Shown piece after piece: positions 1 to 7,919 of a stretch of DNA of 64,000 bases (position 1 is its first letter; each line of letters begins with the position of its first letter). Source of the stretch: Sunxiuqinia indica. GTDB lineage: Bacteria > Bacteroidota > Bacteroidia > Bacteroidales > Prolixibacteraceae. The notes beneath the pieces were generated by a model. That model saw only the letters and a program-made list of their open reading frames with translations. It did not search any database and was not told where the DNA came from. Position numbers and translations under genes: made by a program. The stretch lies in the NCBI RefSeq assembly GCF_009847015.1, contig NZ_WVEM01000002.1, positions 124,001-188,000 on the forward strand, read 5' to 3'.

Positions 1-513
1 AAAATCAATCGGTTCACCCTCTAGCTTAGCTTTAATGTATTCCGCCAAAAAAGTGTCCTCATCCGTCGGATACTTACAGGCATAACCCATACACACCAGC
101 GAAACTGTTTCAGGTTGCCTTTTCTGGATGTATTTAATAATGGCTCCTGCGTTGACAAAACTTCCGGTTATTACTTCTCCTGCATTTGTAGCATTCACAA
201 TCCCCTGGGTTCCGCTACTTGTGGTATGCACCATCACCTTCTGCTCAAGATCACCCTGTATAATTTGCGATGGCGAATTCCCAAAGTCAAACCCTTCAGG
301 TTTCTGTTCGTTGCGCTCACCAACAAGGATATAGTCTGGGTTTTGCTGCTTTAATTGAAGAGCAAGATCAATTTCCCCTACAGGAAAAATCTTCGTAATT
401 CCCCGGTCAAAAGCATAGCAGGCTACTGAAAAAGCCCGAAATACATCAATAATTACCGTTAGCCCACTCGCTTGTTGAGCTCCATCTAATAATTGTAAAA
501 TTTTTATGTCCAT
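1..513 (-). CDS. ComB-like 2-phosphosulfolactate phosphatase family protein (3' end cut by window)
   Basis: Translating the minus strand from the ATG at 513-511 gives 171 residues open to the window edge. The start reads MDIKILQLLDGAQQASG, followed by a VIIDVFRAFS motif, then VGERNEQKPEGFDFGNSP and a TTSSGTQG motif. These are the conserved blocks of the ComB family, Mg-dependent acid phosphatases. In archaea ComB hydrolyses 2-phosphosulfolactate for coenzyme M synthesis. Bacteroidota are not known to make coenzyme M, so the substrate here is unknown. Roughly the last third of the protein lies outside the window. Plus-strand reading frames over this stretch are shadows of it. Confidence 0.8.
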   Translation of the reverse strand, partial: MDIKILQLLDGAQQASGLTVIIDVFRAFSVACYAFDRGITKIFPVGEIDLALQLKQQNPDYILVGERNEQKPEGFDFGNSPSQIIQGDLEQKVMVHTTSSGTQGIVNATNAGEVITGSFVNAGAIIKYIQKRQPETVSLVCMGYACKYPTDEDTFLAEYIKAKLEGEPIDF

Positions 514-707
514 CGATTTAAGCTAAATTTAAAATCACAATTAAACACAGGCACGATATTTGTTAAGAATGGCGCTTTGTCTTGAAATATCAATACATGC
601 TGACATTAGAGAAGACCAATCTATCTATCGATAATCTCTATATGTCAGGCAACACAAACTTAACCTTCCGTTAACGCATGTTTTACAGCATGTGTTGTGA
701 AACATAC

Positions 708-715
708 TACATTTG
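708..715 (+). promoter_or_regulatory. Predicted -7 promoter element, TACATTTG
   Basis: TACATTTG fits the Bacteroidota sigma-ABfr -7 consensus TAnnTTTG exactly. No clear -33 TTG is seen at the ideal spacing; only a T-run lies at about 681. Transcription would begin near 722, which rules out the upstream in-frame ATG at 678 and supports the ATG at 747 as the start of the next gene. Confidence 0.5.
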
Positions 716-746
716 TATCAGTAATTCATTATTAAAATTCAAAACT

Positions 747-1334
747 ATGAAAACAATTAGAACAATTACCATGATGTTTGCATTAACAGTTATTGCAAAT
801 ATTGCCCTTGCAACGGGAAACTTGCGTGTCAACATTTTGCCATTAAATGAAGATCGTGCTGTTGTTGCAATTTCGAACAACGTTGAATCTAAATTCCAAA
901 TCAGCATTGAAGATGCACAGGGAGATGTTGTGTACTTCAAAGAAACCGAAGGCGATGTGGCCGACTATCGTAAAGTATATGACTTTTCGAAGTTAGAAAC
1001 CGGCAACTATAAGCTAATCGTTAGTCTTGACGATGTAAAAGGAGAACGTGAATTCGCAATCAATCACGGAGCAATTGAAGTTGGAAAGGAAAAAACACTC
1101 GTAGCACCAGTCTTCTCGTACAACGAAGATGTTTTACGTATCGCATTCTTGAATCACGAAGGTGAAAACACAAGCCTGTACATCTACAATGAAGGAGAAC
1201 TAGTGTACACAAAAGCATTGAAAAACTCATTCTCTGTAAACGAAGGACTTGATCTTTCCAGACTGAAATCAGGATATTACAATATTGTTCTGGCTTCAGG
1301 AAACGAAACCTACGACTATTCTGTTAGCAAATAA
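747..1334 (+). CDS. Small secreted protein with two sorting-tail-like beta modules (paralog 1)
   Basis: 195 residues from the ATG at 747. Residues 1-22 form a signal peptide (MKTIRTITMMFALTVIANIA). The mature protein holds two similar beta-rich modules, each ending in a D(L/F)S-L-x-(S/T)G-x-Y phrase: YDFSKLETGNYKLIV near residue 90 and LDLSRLKSGYYNIVL near residue 170. That phrase also ends the type IX secretion sorting (Por_Secre_tail) fold. Here it makes up the whole protein rather than a tail on a larger enzyme. The next gene is a diverged paralog with the same layout. Function is not recognised; a cell-surface or periplasmic role is inferred from the signal peptide alone. A strong terminator follows, so the two paralogs are probably transcribed separately. 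Confidence 0.75.
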   Translation: MKTIRTITMMFALTVIANIALATGNLRVNILPLNEDRAVVAISNNVESKFQISIEDAQGDVVYFKETEGDVADYRKVYDFSKLETGNYKLIVSLDDVKGEREFAINHGAIEVGKEKTLVAPVFSYNEDVLRIAFLNHEGENTSLYIYNEGELVYTKALKNSFSVNEGLDLSRLKSGYYNIVLASGNETYDYSVSK

Positions 1335-1438
1335 TTGCTACTGCGCTTACCAAACAGTTGACAATGGAGCAGTTGACTGGATTATAAAACAATTTTTTCG
1401 TATTTAATGTAAAATAATATGAGACCGACAATAGAATT

Positions 1439-1470
1439 AGTTGTCCTGATGTCCTCAGGACAACTTTTTT
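1439..1470 (+). terminator. Rho-independent terminator
   Basis: A perfect 11-bp stem (AGTTGTCCTGA with TCAGGACAACT) and a 5-nt loop are followed by a T-run at 1465-1470. It closes the transcript of the first small secreted protein about 105 nt after its stop codon. Confidence 0.85.
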
Positions 1471-1557
1471 AACTCCAATAACCCGACTCATATTAATTTT
1501 CATTCACCAGAAAGCTAAAAGTCAGAGCTCTATTTATTAACATTAAACACCAAGCAC

Positions 1558-2157
1558 ATGAAGATATTTACAAAACTACTTTGCGTATTGGTCACAACGA
1601 CAATGATGTCAGATTTTGCCAGTGCACGGGAACTCCCGAAGATAGAAATGAAAGCCATGGAGGGTAAAAATGCGTTACTTGAAATTGACCATGCGAACAA
1701 CGCCGTATTGGAAATTACCATCCAAGACAAAAAAGGCGAAATTGTATACTACAATCAACAAGAGTCAACATCAGACAAGTACCAGCATGTTTACGACCTT
1801 TCGGCATACCAGCCGGGAGCTTACAATTTAATTGTTGCCAGTAACGATTTAGTTACCGAACACCAATTCTCAGTTTCGGACGAGGTGGTGAATATTGGTG
1901 AAAAACAATTGACACAAAAGCCATTTTTTGCGTTCGATTCAGACAACAACATCGTTCGGGTGGCGTACTTGAATTTTCCTGGAGAAAAAGTGAAGCTGAA
2001 GATTTATGAGGGGAATGATCTTATTTTCAACAAGGCATTGGATGATTCATTCTCGGTAAACGAAGGACTAAACTTATCAAAACTTGAAGCAGGAGCGTAT
2101 CAGATAGTACTTGACGCCGGAGCAAAAGATTTTAATTATCCGGTTGAGATAAGATAA
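1558..2157 (+). CDS. Small secreted protein with two sorting-tail-like beta modules (paralog 2)
   Basis: 199 residues with a signal peptide ending near ASA at residue 23. It has the same architecture as its upstream neighbour. The first module ends VYDLSAYQPGAYNLIV and the second has SFSVNEGLNLSKLEAG. The string SFSVNEGL is shared word for word with paralog 1, and the two align along their whole length, so they arose by tandem duplication followed by clear divergence. There are no catalytic motifs, transmembrane segments beyond the signal peptide or cysteine pairs. Function unknown. A hairpin terminator follows 24 nt after the stop. Confidence 0.75.
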   Translation: MKIFTKLLCVLVTTTMMSDFASARELPKIEMKAMEGKNALLEIDHANNAVLEITIQDKKGEIVYYNQQESTSDKYQHVYDLSAYQPGAYNLIVASNDLVTEHQFSVSDEVVNIGEKQLTQKPFFAFDSDNNIVRVAYLNFPGEKVKLKIYEGNDLIFNKALDDSFSVNEGLNLSKLEAGAYQIVLDAGAKDFNYPVEIR

Positions 2158-2180
2158 AAAGACTTAAACAGATGAATTCC

Positions 2181-2216
2181 AATGCGGTTATCTCAAAAAG
2201 AGGCCGCATTTCTTTT
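2181..2216 (+). terminator. Probable terminator after paralog 2
   Basis: AATGCGG at 2181-2187 pairs with CCGCATT at 2204-2210. A short inner CTC/GAG pairing surrounds an A-rich loop, and TCTTTT follows. Confidence 0.65.
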
Positions 2217-2374
2217 GCGCTAAACTTTGCACTGCAATGATGGTTTAAGCTCTGATACAACATCAAAAAAAAGCGAGAATCAAACCCTTTAAATACTCAT
2301 GTGGCGAAGTAAACTTTCACTATCCGGATGTCATCACTTTATCGCAATGCAATGAGATTATGGAAAAAAGAGGA

Positions 2375-2842
2375 TTACACTAGCCGTTCTAAAAAATACA
2401 TCGGTGGTTGACATTCATTAAAGCCAACTTTCTGATAGAGTCTTTGTGCCTTTTCATTGTCATGTCTCACCTCTAAATTCACCCGACAAAAGCCATTATC
2501 CTTGCCATAATCGGCAATTGCATCCAACAAAAATTTGCCAACCCCTTTTCCTCTACAATCAGGATGCACAACAAAATCATGAATATTGATCAGTGGCTTT
2601 GCTTTGAAGGTTGAGAAATTCTGATTGCAATTAGCCAAGGCTACAAACTCACCATCAATCAAAGCAAAAAATCCTAAATATCCGGAATAATTTTTTAACC
2701 CATCTAATATTTTTGGAGCAAGCTCTTCAGGCATCGGAGCGTTATTCCCCATTTCGTCGCGCATGTACGAATCCAACAATCGAATCAGTTGTTTCTGGTG
2801 AAGCTCTTTAGACAAATCAACAATAACGAAAGATAAATTCAT
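2375..2842 (-). CDS. GNAT family N-acetyltransferase
   Basis: 155 residues, the usual length of a single-domain GNAT enzyme. Motif A, which binds the acetyl-CoA pyrophosphate, is at about residues 95-105: VHPDCRGKGVGKFLLD matches the R/Q-x-x-G-x-G/A rule. The C-terminal block ARG-LYxKxGF appears as AQRLYQKVGF. The substrate cannot be told from sequence. It stands alone between the small secreted proteins and a sigma-54 activator on the same strand, 158 nt away. Confidence 0.85.
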   Translation of the reverse strand: MNLSFVIVDLSKELHQKQLIRLLDSYMRDEMGNNAPMPEELAPKILDGLKNYSGYLGFFALIDGEFVALANCNQNFSTFKAKPLINIHDFVVHPDCRGKGVGKFLLDAIADYGKDNGFCRVNLEVRHDNEKAQRLYQKVGFNECQPPMYFLERLV

Positions 2843-3000
2843 GATTGAATCGTAATAGTAAGTGAATTAACTCACGCAAATTTCAAACTTTGAAGTGATC
2901 TAACAAACCATTTTTCAACAAAAAGCCCAACGAATCAAATTGTGTTTTATCATTCACTTTGCGCCATCAAATTTTTTTCCGGACAATTGCTTCTCCCCAA

Positions 3001-4563
3001 TCAGACTTTAAAACGCCAGGCATCAATTTCATACTTCTTCAGTCGGGTGCCCAACATCCGCTCAGTTACTTTTAAGCCTTCGGCAGCTTTAGCAATATTT
3101 CCTTTTGTTGAAGTTAGCGCCTCGCGAATCAACTGCTTTTCAACTTGTTCCACGGTGTAAGTTAATCCACCTCTTGAGCGGGTATTTGTAGAATCGGCTG
3201 TTTGTAGCGAAGGTGGCAAATTGTAACTATGAATGACATTATCTGTACTTAAAATGCAGGAGCGCTCAATACAGTTTTCCAGTTCCCGAATGTTTCCCGG
3301 CCACGAATAAACCATCAACATATTCAGTGCCGATGTCGTAATTCGCTTAATTTGAGTGTCGTTCCGTTTGTTGAATTTATCGATAAAGTGATCAACCAGC
3401 ATTGGGATATCATTTCTGCGCTCGCGTAAAGGCGGTATAAAAATGGGGAACACGTTGATCCGATAAAATAAATCTTCTCGAAAATCCCCTTCGTCGATCA
3501 TCTCTTCTAAATTACGGTTGGTAGCAGCAACGATTCTCACATCCACTTTAATCGTTTCGGTGCCACCCAGGCGTTCAAATTCCCGCTGCTGAATAATACG
3601 TAAAATTTTAACCTGGGTCGACAACGGAATATCACCAATCTCATCCAAAAAAATAGTGCCACCATCTGCCAGTTCAAAGCGTCCTTTTCGCCGGCTATCG
3701 GCACCCGTAAATGCTCCTTTTTCATGTCCGAACAATTCACTTTCAATCAAACTATCAGGCAAGGCAGAGCAGTTTACTTTTATAAAACTCTTTTTCTCTC
3801 GTTTACTCATGTAATGAATAGCGTCGGCAACCAGCTCTTTTCCAATACCACTCTCTCCGCGAATAAGTACCGTGGAATTGGTTTCTGCCACCATATTGAT
3901 TAACGAGTAAACATCCTTCATTTTGGCTGAATTTCCAACCATATTCATGTTTGGATTATCTCCCTTCAACTGGTTTTGAAGTTCTTGGTTTTTTTGGCGA
4001 AGCAACTCAACTTCTTCAATGCGTTCTTGCTTTGAACGAACAACCTGGGAAACCAGACTTCCAACAATCGACAACAGATTTAAATCCTCATCATTGGTAA
4101 TGAATGGGTTATATTTTCTTACCAGACTCAACGTCCCGGTTACTTTTGCATCTTCAATAATTGGCACGCACACAAAGCTCAATTCTTCACCATCTTTCGA
4201 GGTTAGCTCCTGCTGTGTGCGGTTTAAAAATAAACTTGATTTGGAAATCTTTTCGATAATGACAGGTCTGGATAACTCAACCACCCGACCGATGATTCCT
4301 TCTCCCAGCTTATATTTGCCTCGAGCCTGCTGAGCCGAACTGTATCCGTATGCAGACTCAATATAAATCTTTGAGTTTTTCCGGTTAAAAATGGTCAGTA
4401 AGCTTCGTTCGGCTCCGAGGTGGCGAACCAACAATTCCAGCACCGATGATAAGTCATGCTTCAGCTCCTTGCTTTGAATCAGTCGCTGACTGATTTCTGA
4501 AAGCAAAACAAGCTCCTTCAAACCATAACATTCGCTACCCGCTTTTTTACACTTAAACTCCAT
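3001..4563 (-). CDS. NifA-like sigma-54-dependent transcriptional activator (GAF, AAA+, Fis HTH)
   Basis: 520 residues from the ATG at 4563; a TTG directly before it is a less likely start. The N-terminal GAF domain (about residues 15-180) carries ARGKYKLGEGIIGRVVE and a SFVCVPI stretch, both very close to the NifA sensor domain. The AAA+ core has Walker A GESGIGKE (about 237), the sigma-54 contact loop GAFTGA (about 284) and Walker B TIFLDEIGD (about 304). The C-terminal Fis-type helix-turn-helix (about 488-516) reads GNIAKAAEGLKVTERMLGTR. It drives sigma-54 promoters by ATP hydrolysis in response to a GAF-sensed signal. No nitrogenase genes and no good -24/-12 promoter were found nearby, so naming it nifA would be unsafe. 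Confidence 0.85.
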   Translation of the reverse strand: MEFKCKKAGSECYGLKELVLLSEISQRLIQSKELKHDLSSVLELLVRHLGAERSLLTIFNRKNSKIYIESAYGYSSAQQARGKYKLGEGIIGRVVELSRPVIIEKISKSSLFLNRTQQELTSKDGEELSFVCVPIIEDAKVTGTLSLVRKYNPFITNDEDLNLLSIVGSLVSQVVRSKQERIEEVELLRQKNQELQNQLKGDNPNMNMVGNSAKMKDVYSLINMVAETNSTVLIRGESGIGKELVADAIHYMSKREKKSFIKVNCSALPDSLIESELFGHEKGAFTGADSRRKGRFELADGGTIFLDEIGDIPLSTQVKILRIIQQREFERLGGTETIKVDVRIVAATNRNLEEMIDEGDFREDLFYRINVFPIFIPPLRERRNDIPMLVDHFIDKFNKRNDTQIKRITTSALNMLMVYSWPGNIRELENCIERSCILSTDNVIHSYNLPPSLQTADSTNTRSRGGLTYTVEQVEKQLIREALTSTKGNIAKAAEGLKVTERMLGTRLKKYEIDAWRFKV

Positions 4564-4804
4564 CAACTTTCTTTTTGACTCATTACAGGAACCTACTCCT
4601 TCATTCTGTTACAAAATTGCAAATAATACGGACACGCATGCTACGCAGCACCCAAAACGTAATCATATTAATATTCTTTTAACAAGACCTTCTTGTCTTA
4701 AAATCAAAACTCTTCCAAAAAAATGTTCATTCTGAAAAAATAATAAGTCATACTTCAGTAATTTCTGTATTTTCGCAGTTACACACATAATTGGTTGAGA
4801 TCGA

Positions 4805-5542
4805 ATGAAGAATCTGGTAATTATTCCCACCTATAATGAGAAAGAGAATGTAGAGAAAATGATCCGAACGGTGTTTTCGCTACAAACCCCGTTTAATATT
4901 CTGATAATAGAAGATGGCTCTCCTGATGGAACAGCAGCAATTGTTAAAAATCTCCAACAGGAATTTAAAGACAAGCTCCATATTCTGGAAAGAAAAGGTA
5001 AATTGGGATTAGGTACAGCCTATCTAACCGGATTCAGATGGGCCTTGGAGCGCGACTACGAATACATCTTCGAGATGGATTGTGACTTTTCGCATCCTCC
5101 TGAAGATTTAGAGAATCTTTATAAAGCCTGCACAGAACAGGGCGCAGACCTTGCCATCGGCTCGCGGTACATTAAAGGTATCAATGTAATTAACTGGCCA
5201 TTGGGGCGGGTTCTCATGTCGTACTTTGCGTCTGTTTATGTGCGGTTTATCACCGGCTTGAAAGTGATGGACACAACAGCCGGTTTTAAGTGCTACACCA
5301 AAAAAGTGCTTGAGACGATCGATCTCGACAACATTCACCTGAAAGGTTATGGTTTTCAAATTGAAATGAAGTTTACAGCCTGGAAACACGGGTTTAAGAT
5401 TATCGAAGTGCCAATTATTTTTACCGAGCGGCAAGAGGGAACATCAAAAATGAGTGGTGGAATTTTCAACGAAGCACTGTGGGGAATATTGAAAATGAAA
5501 ATTAGAAGCTGGTTCAGAAAATATCCACCCTACCAAGCTTAA
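4805..5542 (+). CDS. Polyprenol monophosphomannose synthase (GT2, DPM1-like)
   Basis: 245 residues with the GT-A fold of dolichol/polyprenol-phosphate mannose synthases: IPTYNEKENVEKMI at residue 7, IIEDGSPDGT at about 34, the metal-binding MDCDFSHPP (DxD-type) at about 95, and RQEGTSKMSGG near the end. It transfers mannose from GDP-mannose to a polyprenyl phosphate on the cytoplasmic face, giving a lipid-linked sugar donor. There is no C-terminal membrane domain, as in the short soluble DPM1 type. A TATTTTCG at 4768-4775 is a one-mismatch -7 element. A hairpin terminator separates it from pyrC downstream. Confidence 0.88.
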   Translation: MKNLVIIPTYNEKENVEKMIRTVFSLQTPFNILIIEDGSPDGTAAIVKNLQQEFKDKLHILERKGKLGLGTAYLTGFRWALERDYEYIFEMDCDFSHPPEDLENLYKACTEQGADLAIGSRYIKGINVINWPLGRVLMSYFASVYVRFITGLKVMDTTAGFKCYTKKVLETIDLDNIHLKGYGFQIEMKFTAWKHGFKIIEVPIIFTERQEGTSKMSGGIFNEALWGILKMKIRSWFRKYPPYQA

Positions 5543-5618
5543 AAACAAAAAGATAATCCATTTCAACTAATAAAAATTGAACAAATCACTCAACATAGCG
5601 ATTATTTATAACGACTTT

Positions 5619-5650
5619 AAGGCTACAGAAATGTAGCCTTTTCAATTTTT
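5619..5650 (+). terminator. Rho-independent terminator
   Basis: A 9-bp stem (AAGGCTACA with TGTAGCCTT) and a GAAA loop are followed by a T-rich tail. It lies between the mannose synthase gene and the dihydroorotase gene. Confidence 0.75.
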
Positions 5651-5686
5651 GTTTCGTAATTTAAAGGGCAATCAAAACCAATCATC

Positions 5687-7030
5687 ATGAAAACGCTAAT
5701 CCACAATGCAATCATCATTAACGAAGGAATCCGGTTTAACGGCAGTATTTTAATTGAAGATGAATTGATTAAGCGTGTCTTCAAGGAAGAGGTAGTTCCT
5801 GATAGTGTGCTCCGAGAAACAACAGTGATTGACGGAACTGGAAAATTATTAATCCCGGGAGCCATTGATGACCAAGTTCATTTTCGCGAACCAGGACTCA
5901 CCCATAAAGGCGAAATTGCGACAGAATCGGTAGCAGCATTGGCCGGAGGTATTACTTCGTATATGGAAATGCCAAACACAAAACCACAAGCAACAACACA
6001 GGAAGAACTGGCAAAAAAATATGCTCGAGCAGCCGAAGTTTCAGCTGTTAACTATTCGTTTTATATGGGGGCAACCAACGACAACCTGGACGAAGTTCTG
6101 AAAACTGATCCAACCCAGGTTTGTGGAGTAAAAGTTTTCATGGGGTCATCAACCGGCAACATGTTGGTTGATGACGAGCAGACCTTAGCCGAGATTTTCA
6201 AAAACGCTCCGACACTTATTGCCACGCATTGCGAAGACGAAGAAATCATCAAACAAAACACCGAAATCTATCGTCAGAAGTATGGTCAGATTGTGCCAAT
6301 ATCAAGACACCCCAAAATACGAAGTGCCGAGGCTTGCTTTAAATCATCATCAAAAGCGGTAGAGTTGGCAAAAAAATACGGAGCCCGATTGCACGTGCTT
6401 CATCTAACCACTGCTGATGAGATGCAGCTTTTCGAAGCTGGCCCGGTAAAAGACAAGAAAATTACAGCCGAAGTGTGTGTTCACCACCTTTGGTTTGAAG
6501 AAAAAGACTATATCGCTTACGGTACACGCATCAAATGGAATCCGGCAGTAAAATCGGCACAAGACCGAGCTGCACTTTGGGAAGCTTTACTGGCTGACAA
6601 GATTGACGTAATTGCAACCGACCACGCTCCACATACGCTAGATGAAAAATCACACGCCTATTTTCAAGCTCCATCAGGAGGCCCTTTGGTTCAACATTCG
6701 TTAACCGCCATGCTGGAATTTGTGAAACAAGGGAAAATATCAGTTGAGAAAGTGGTTGAGAAAATGTGCCACACTCCTGCAGACCTCTTTCGTATTGACC
6801 GCCGTGGTTATATTCGAGAAGGTTACTATGCGGACCTGGTTTTAGTTAATCCTGATAAAAAGTGGACGGTTTGTCCCGAAAATATCTTATACAAATGTTG
6901 TTGGTCTCCTTTTGAGGGAACTGAATTTAGCCATCAGGTTTCAAAAGTTTTCGTAAACGGACAATTGGCCTACGACCGTGGTCATATTAATGAGCAGGTA
7001 AGAGGTAAACGAATGGAATTCAACAAGTAG
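5687..7030 (+). CDS. pyrC: Dihydroorotase
   Basis: 447 residues, a full-length amidohydrolase. It cyclises N-carbamoyl-L-aspartate to dihydroorotate in pyrimidine synthesis. Visible blocks are GAIDDQVHFREPGLTHKGEI (about residues 57-76), GITSYMEMPNT, HVLHLTTADEM, and ATDHAPH (about 313), which holds the catalytic Asp. In the first metal-binding strand the usual HxH is QxH. I recall the DDQVHFR form from other Bacteroidota dihydroorotases, so it looks like a lineage variant rather than damage. It is monocistronic behind the mannose synthase terminator and convergent with the LigB-family gene. Confidence 0.92.
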   Translation: MKTLIHNAIIINEGIRFNGSILIEDELIKRVFKEEVVPDSVLRETTVIDGTGKLLIPGAIDDQVHFREPGLTHKGEIATESVAALAGGITSYMEMPNTKPQATTQEELAKKYARAAEVSAVNYSFYMGATNDNLDEVLKTDPTQVCGVKVFMGSSTGNMLVDDEQTLAEIFKNAPTLIATHCEDEEIIKQNTEIYRQKYGQIVPISRHPKIRSAEACFKSSSKAVELAKKYGARLHVLHLTTADEMQLFEAGPVKDKKITAEVCVHHLWFEEKDYIAYGTRIKWNPAVKSAQDRAALWEALLADKIDVIATDHAPHTLDEKSHAYFQAPSGGPLVQHSLTAMLEFVKQGKISVEKVVEKMCHTPADLFRIDRRGYIREGYYADLVLVNPDKKWTVCPENILYKCCWSPFEGTEFSHQVSKVFVNGQLAYDRGHINEQVRGKRMEFNK

Positions 7031-7051
7031 TTTTTCCAAGTATACACGAAG

Positions 7052-7867
7052 TCATTCTTTTGCATAAATAATGGAGCGCATTGACACCGATCCTAAATCG
7101 AAGGTTTCGTTAAAAAAGCGAGCTTGCTCATCAGCATATTTCATCCCAAGAACATAAAAAAGCGGTAGCAAATGATCAAATGTAGGATGAGCTAAAGAAC
7201 TTAGCTCTCCCCACTTTTGAAAGTTCATCGCTTCATTATCATTACCCTTTTTTATCATTTTAGCCAACTGTTGATCGAATTCCAACGCCCAATCATAGAC
7301 TTTTCCAGCCGCTGACATTTGCCCCAGGTTATGTACCAGATTTCCACTTCCTACAATTAGCACTCCTTTTTCCCGAAGTTGCTTCAACTCCTTTGCCAAC
7401 TCGTAGTGGTATTGAATTGGTTGATAATAATCGATACTAAGCTGCACAACCGGCACATTGGCTAGCGGAAACATTGGTTTGAGCACCGACCAGGCACCGT
7501 GATCCAATCCCCAGTCAAAATCAACCGATACCTGATGACTTTTGCTCATCTGTTGAATCCGATTGGCCAAATCAGGATCTCCCGAAACCGGATATTGTTG
7601 ATCAAAAAGTTCCTTTGGAAACCCACCAAAATCATGAATGGTCTTTGGATTCGGCATAGCCGTAACAGCTGTACCGCGCGTAAGCCAGTGTGCCGAAATG
7701 CACAATATCGCTTGCGGAGTCACCAAGCTGTTTCCCAACTCCTGCCAGCTTCTCCGGTATTTATTCTCCACAATCGCGTTCATTGGATTTCCATGACCAA
7801 TAAACAGTAATGGCATTCGCTCGGAAGTCGGCAGTTGCTTTATCCAGTTTTTAAAATCCTGATTCAT
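7052..7867 (-). CDS. LigB-family extradiol dioxygenase (YgiD / 4,5-DOPA dioxygenase type)
   Basis: 271 residues, the normal length for the YgiD family. Metal-ligand histidine motifs are LLFIGHGNPMNA (about residue 21), CISAHWLTRGT (about 57), and TIHDFGGFP (about 77). A further ligand region is GLDHGAWSVL (about 121). The family opens aromatic diols at the extradiol position with Zn or Fe; E. coli YgiD acts on L-DOPA, but the natural substrate is uncertain. It lies 52 nt downstream of the coiled-coil lipoprotein gene, with a terminator between, so it probably has its own promoter. Its stop is 21 nt from the pyrC stop (convergent). Confidence 0.85.
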   Translation of the reverse strand: MNQDFKNWIKQLPTSERMPLLFIGHGNPMNAIVENKYRRSWQELGNSLVTPQAILCISAHWLTRGTAVTAMPNPKTIHDFGGFPKELFDQQYPVSGDPDLANRIQQMSKSHQVSVDFDWGLDHGAWSVLKPMFPLANVPVVQLSIDYYQPIQYHYELAKELKQLREKGVLIVGSGNLVHNLGQMSAAGKVYDWALEFDQQLAKMIKKGNDNEAMNFQKWGELSSLAHPTFDHLLPLFYVLGMKYADEQARFFNETFDLGSVSMRSIIYAKE

Positions 7868-7890
7868 CTCTACCTTGAGTTAACGAATAA

Positions 7891-7916
7891 CAAAAAAGGA
7901 GCGTTTCGCTCCTTTT
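7891..7916 (-). terminator. Terminator for the coiled-coil lipoprotein gene
   Basis: A perfect 10-bp stem (CGCTCC with GGAGCG plus A-T closing pairs) around a 3-nt loop. Read on the minus strand, it ends in a T-run. It lies just after the stop at 7920. Confidence 0.8.
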
Positions 7917-7919
7917 ATT

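Noticed and set aside
115-354. Plus-strand reading frames at the left edge
   Set aside because: They lie antisense to the ComB-like gene, which has clear family motifs.
549-566. AGGCACGATATTTGTT, similar to a sigma-54 -24/-12 promoter
   Set aside because: The -24 GG is right, but the -12 GC is GT, and the next gene is about 180 nt away with its own -7 element. Interesting beside a NifA-like gene but too weak.
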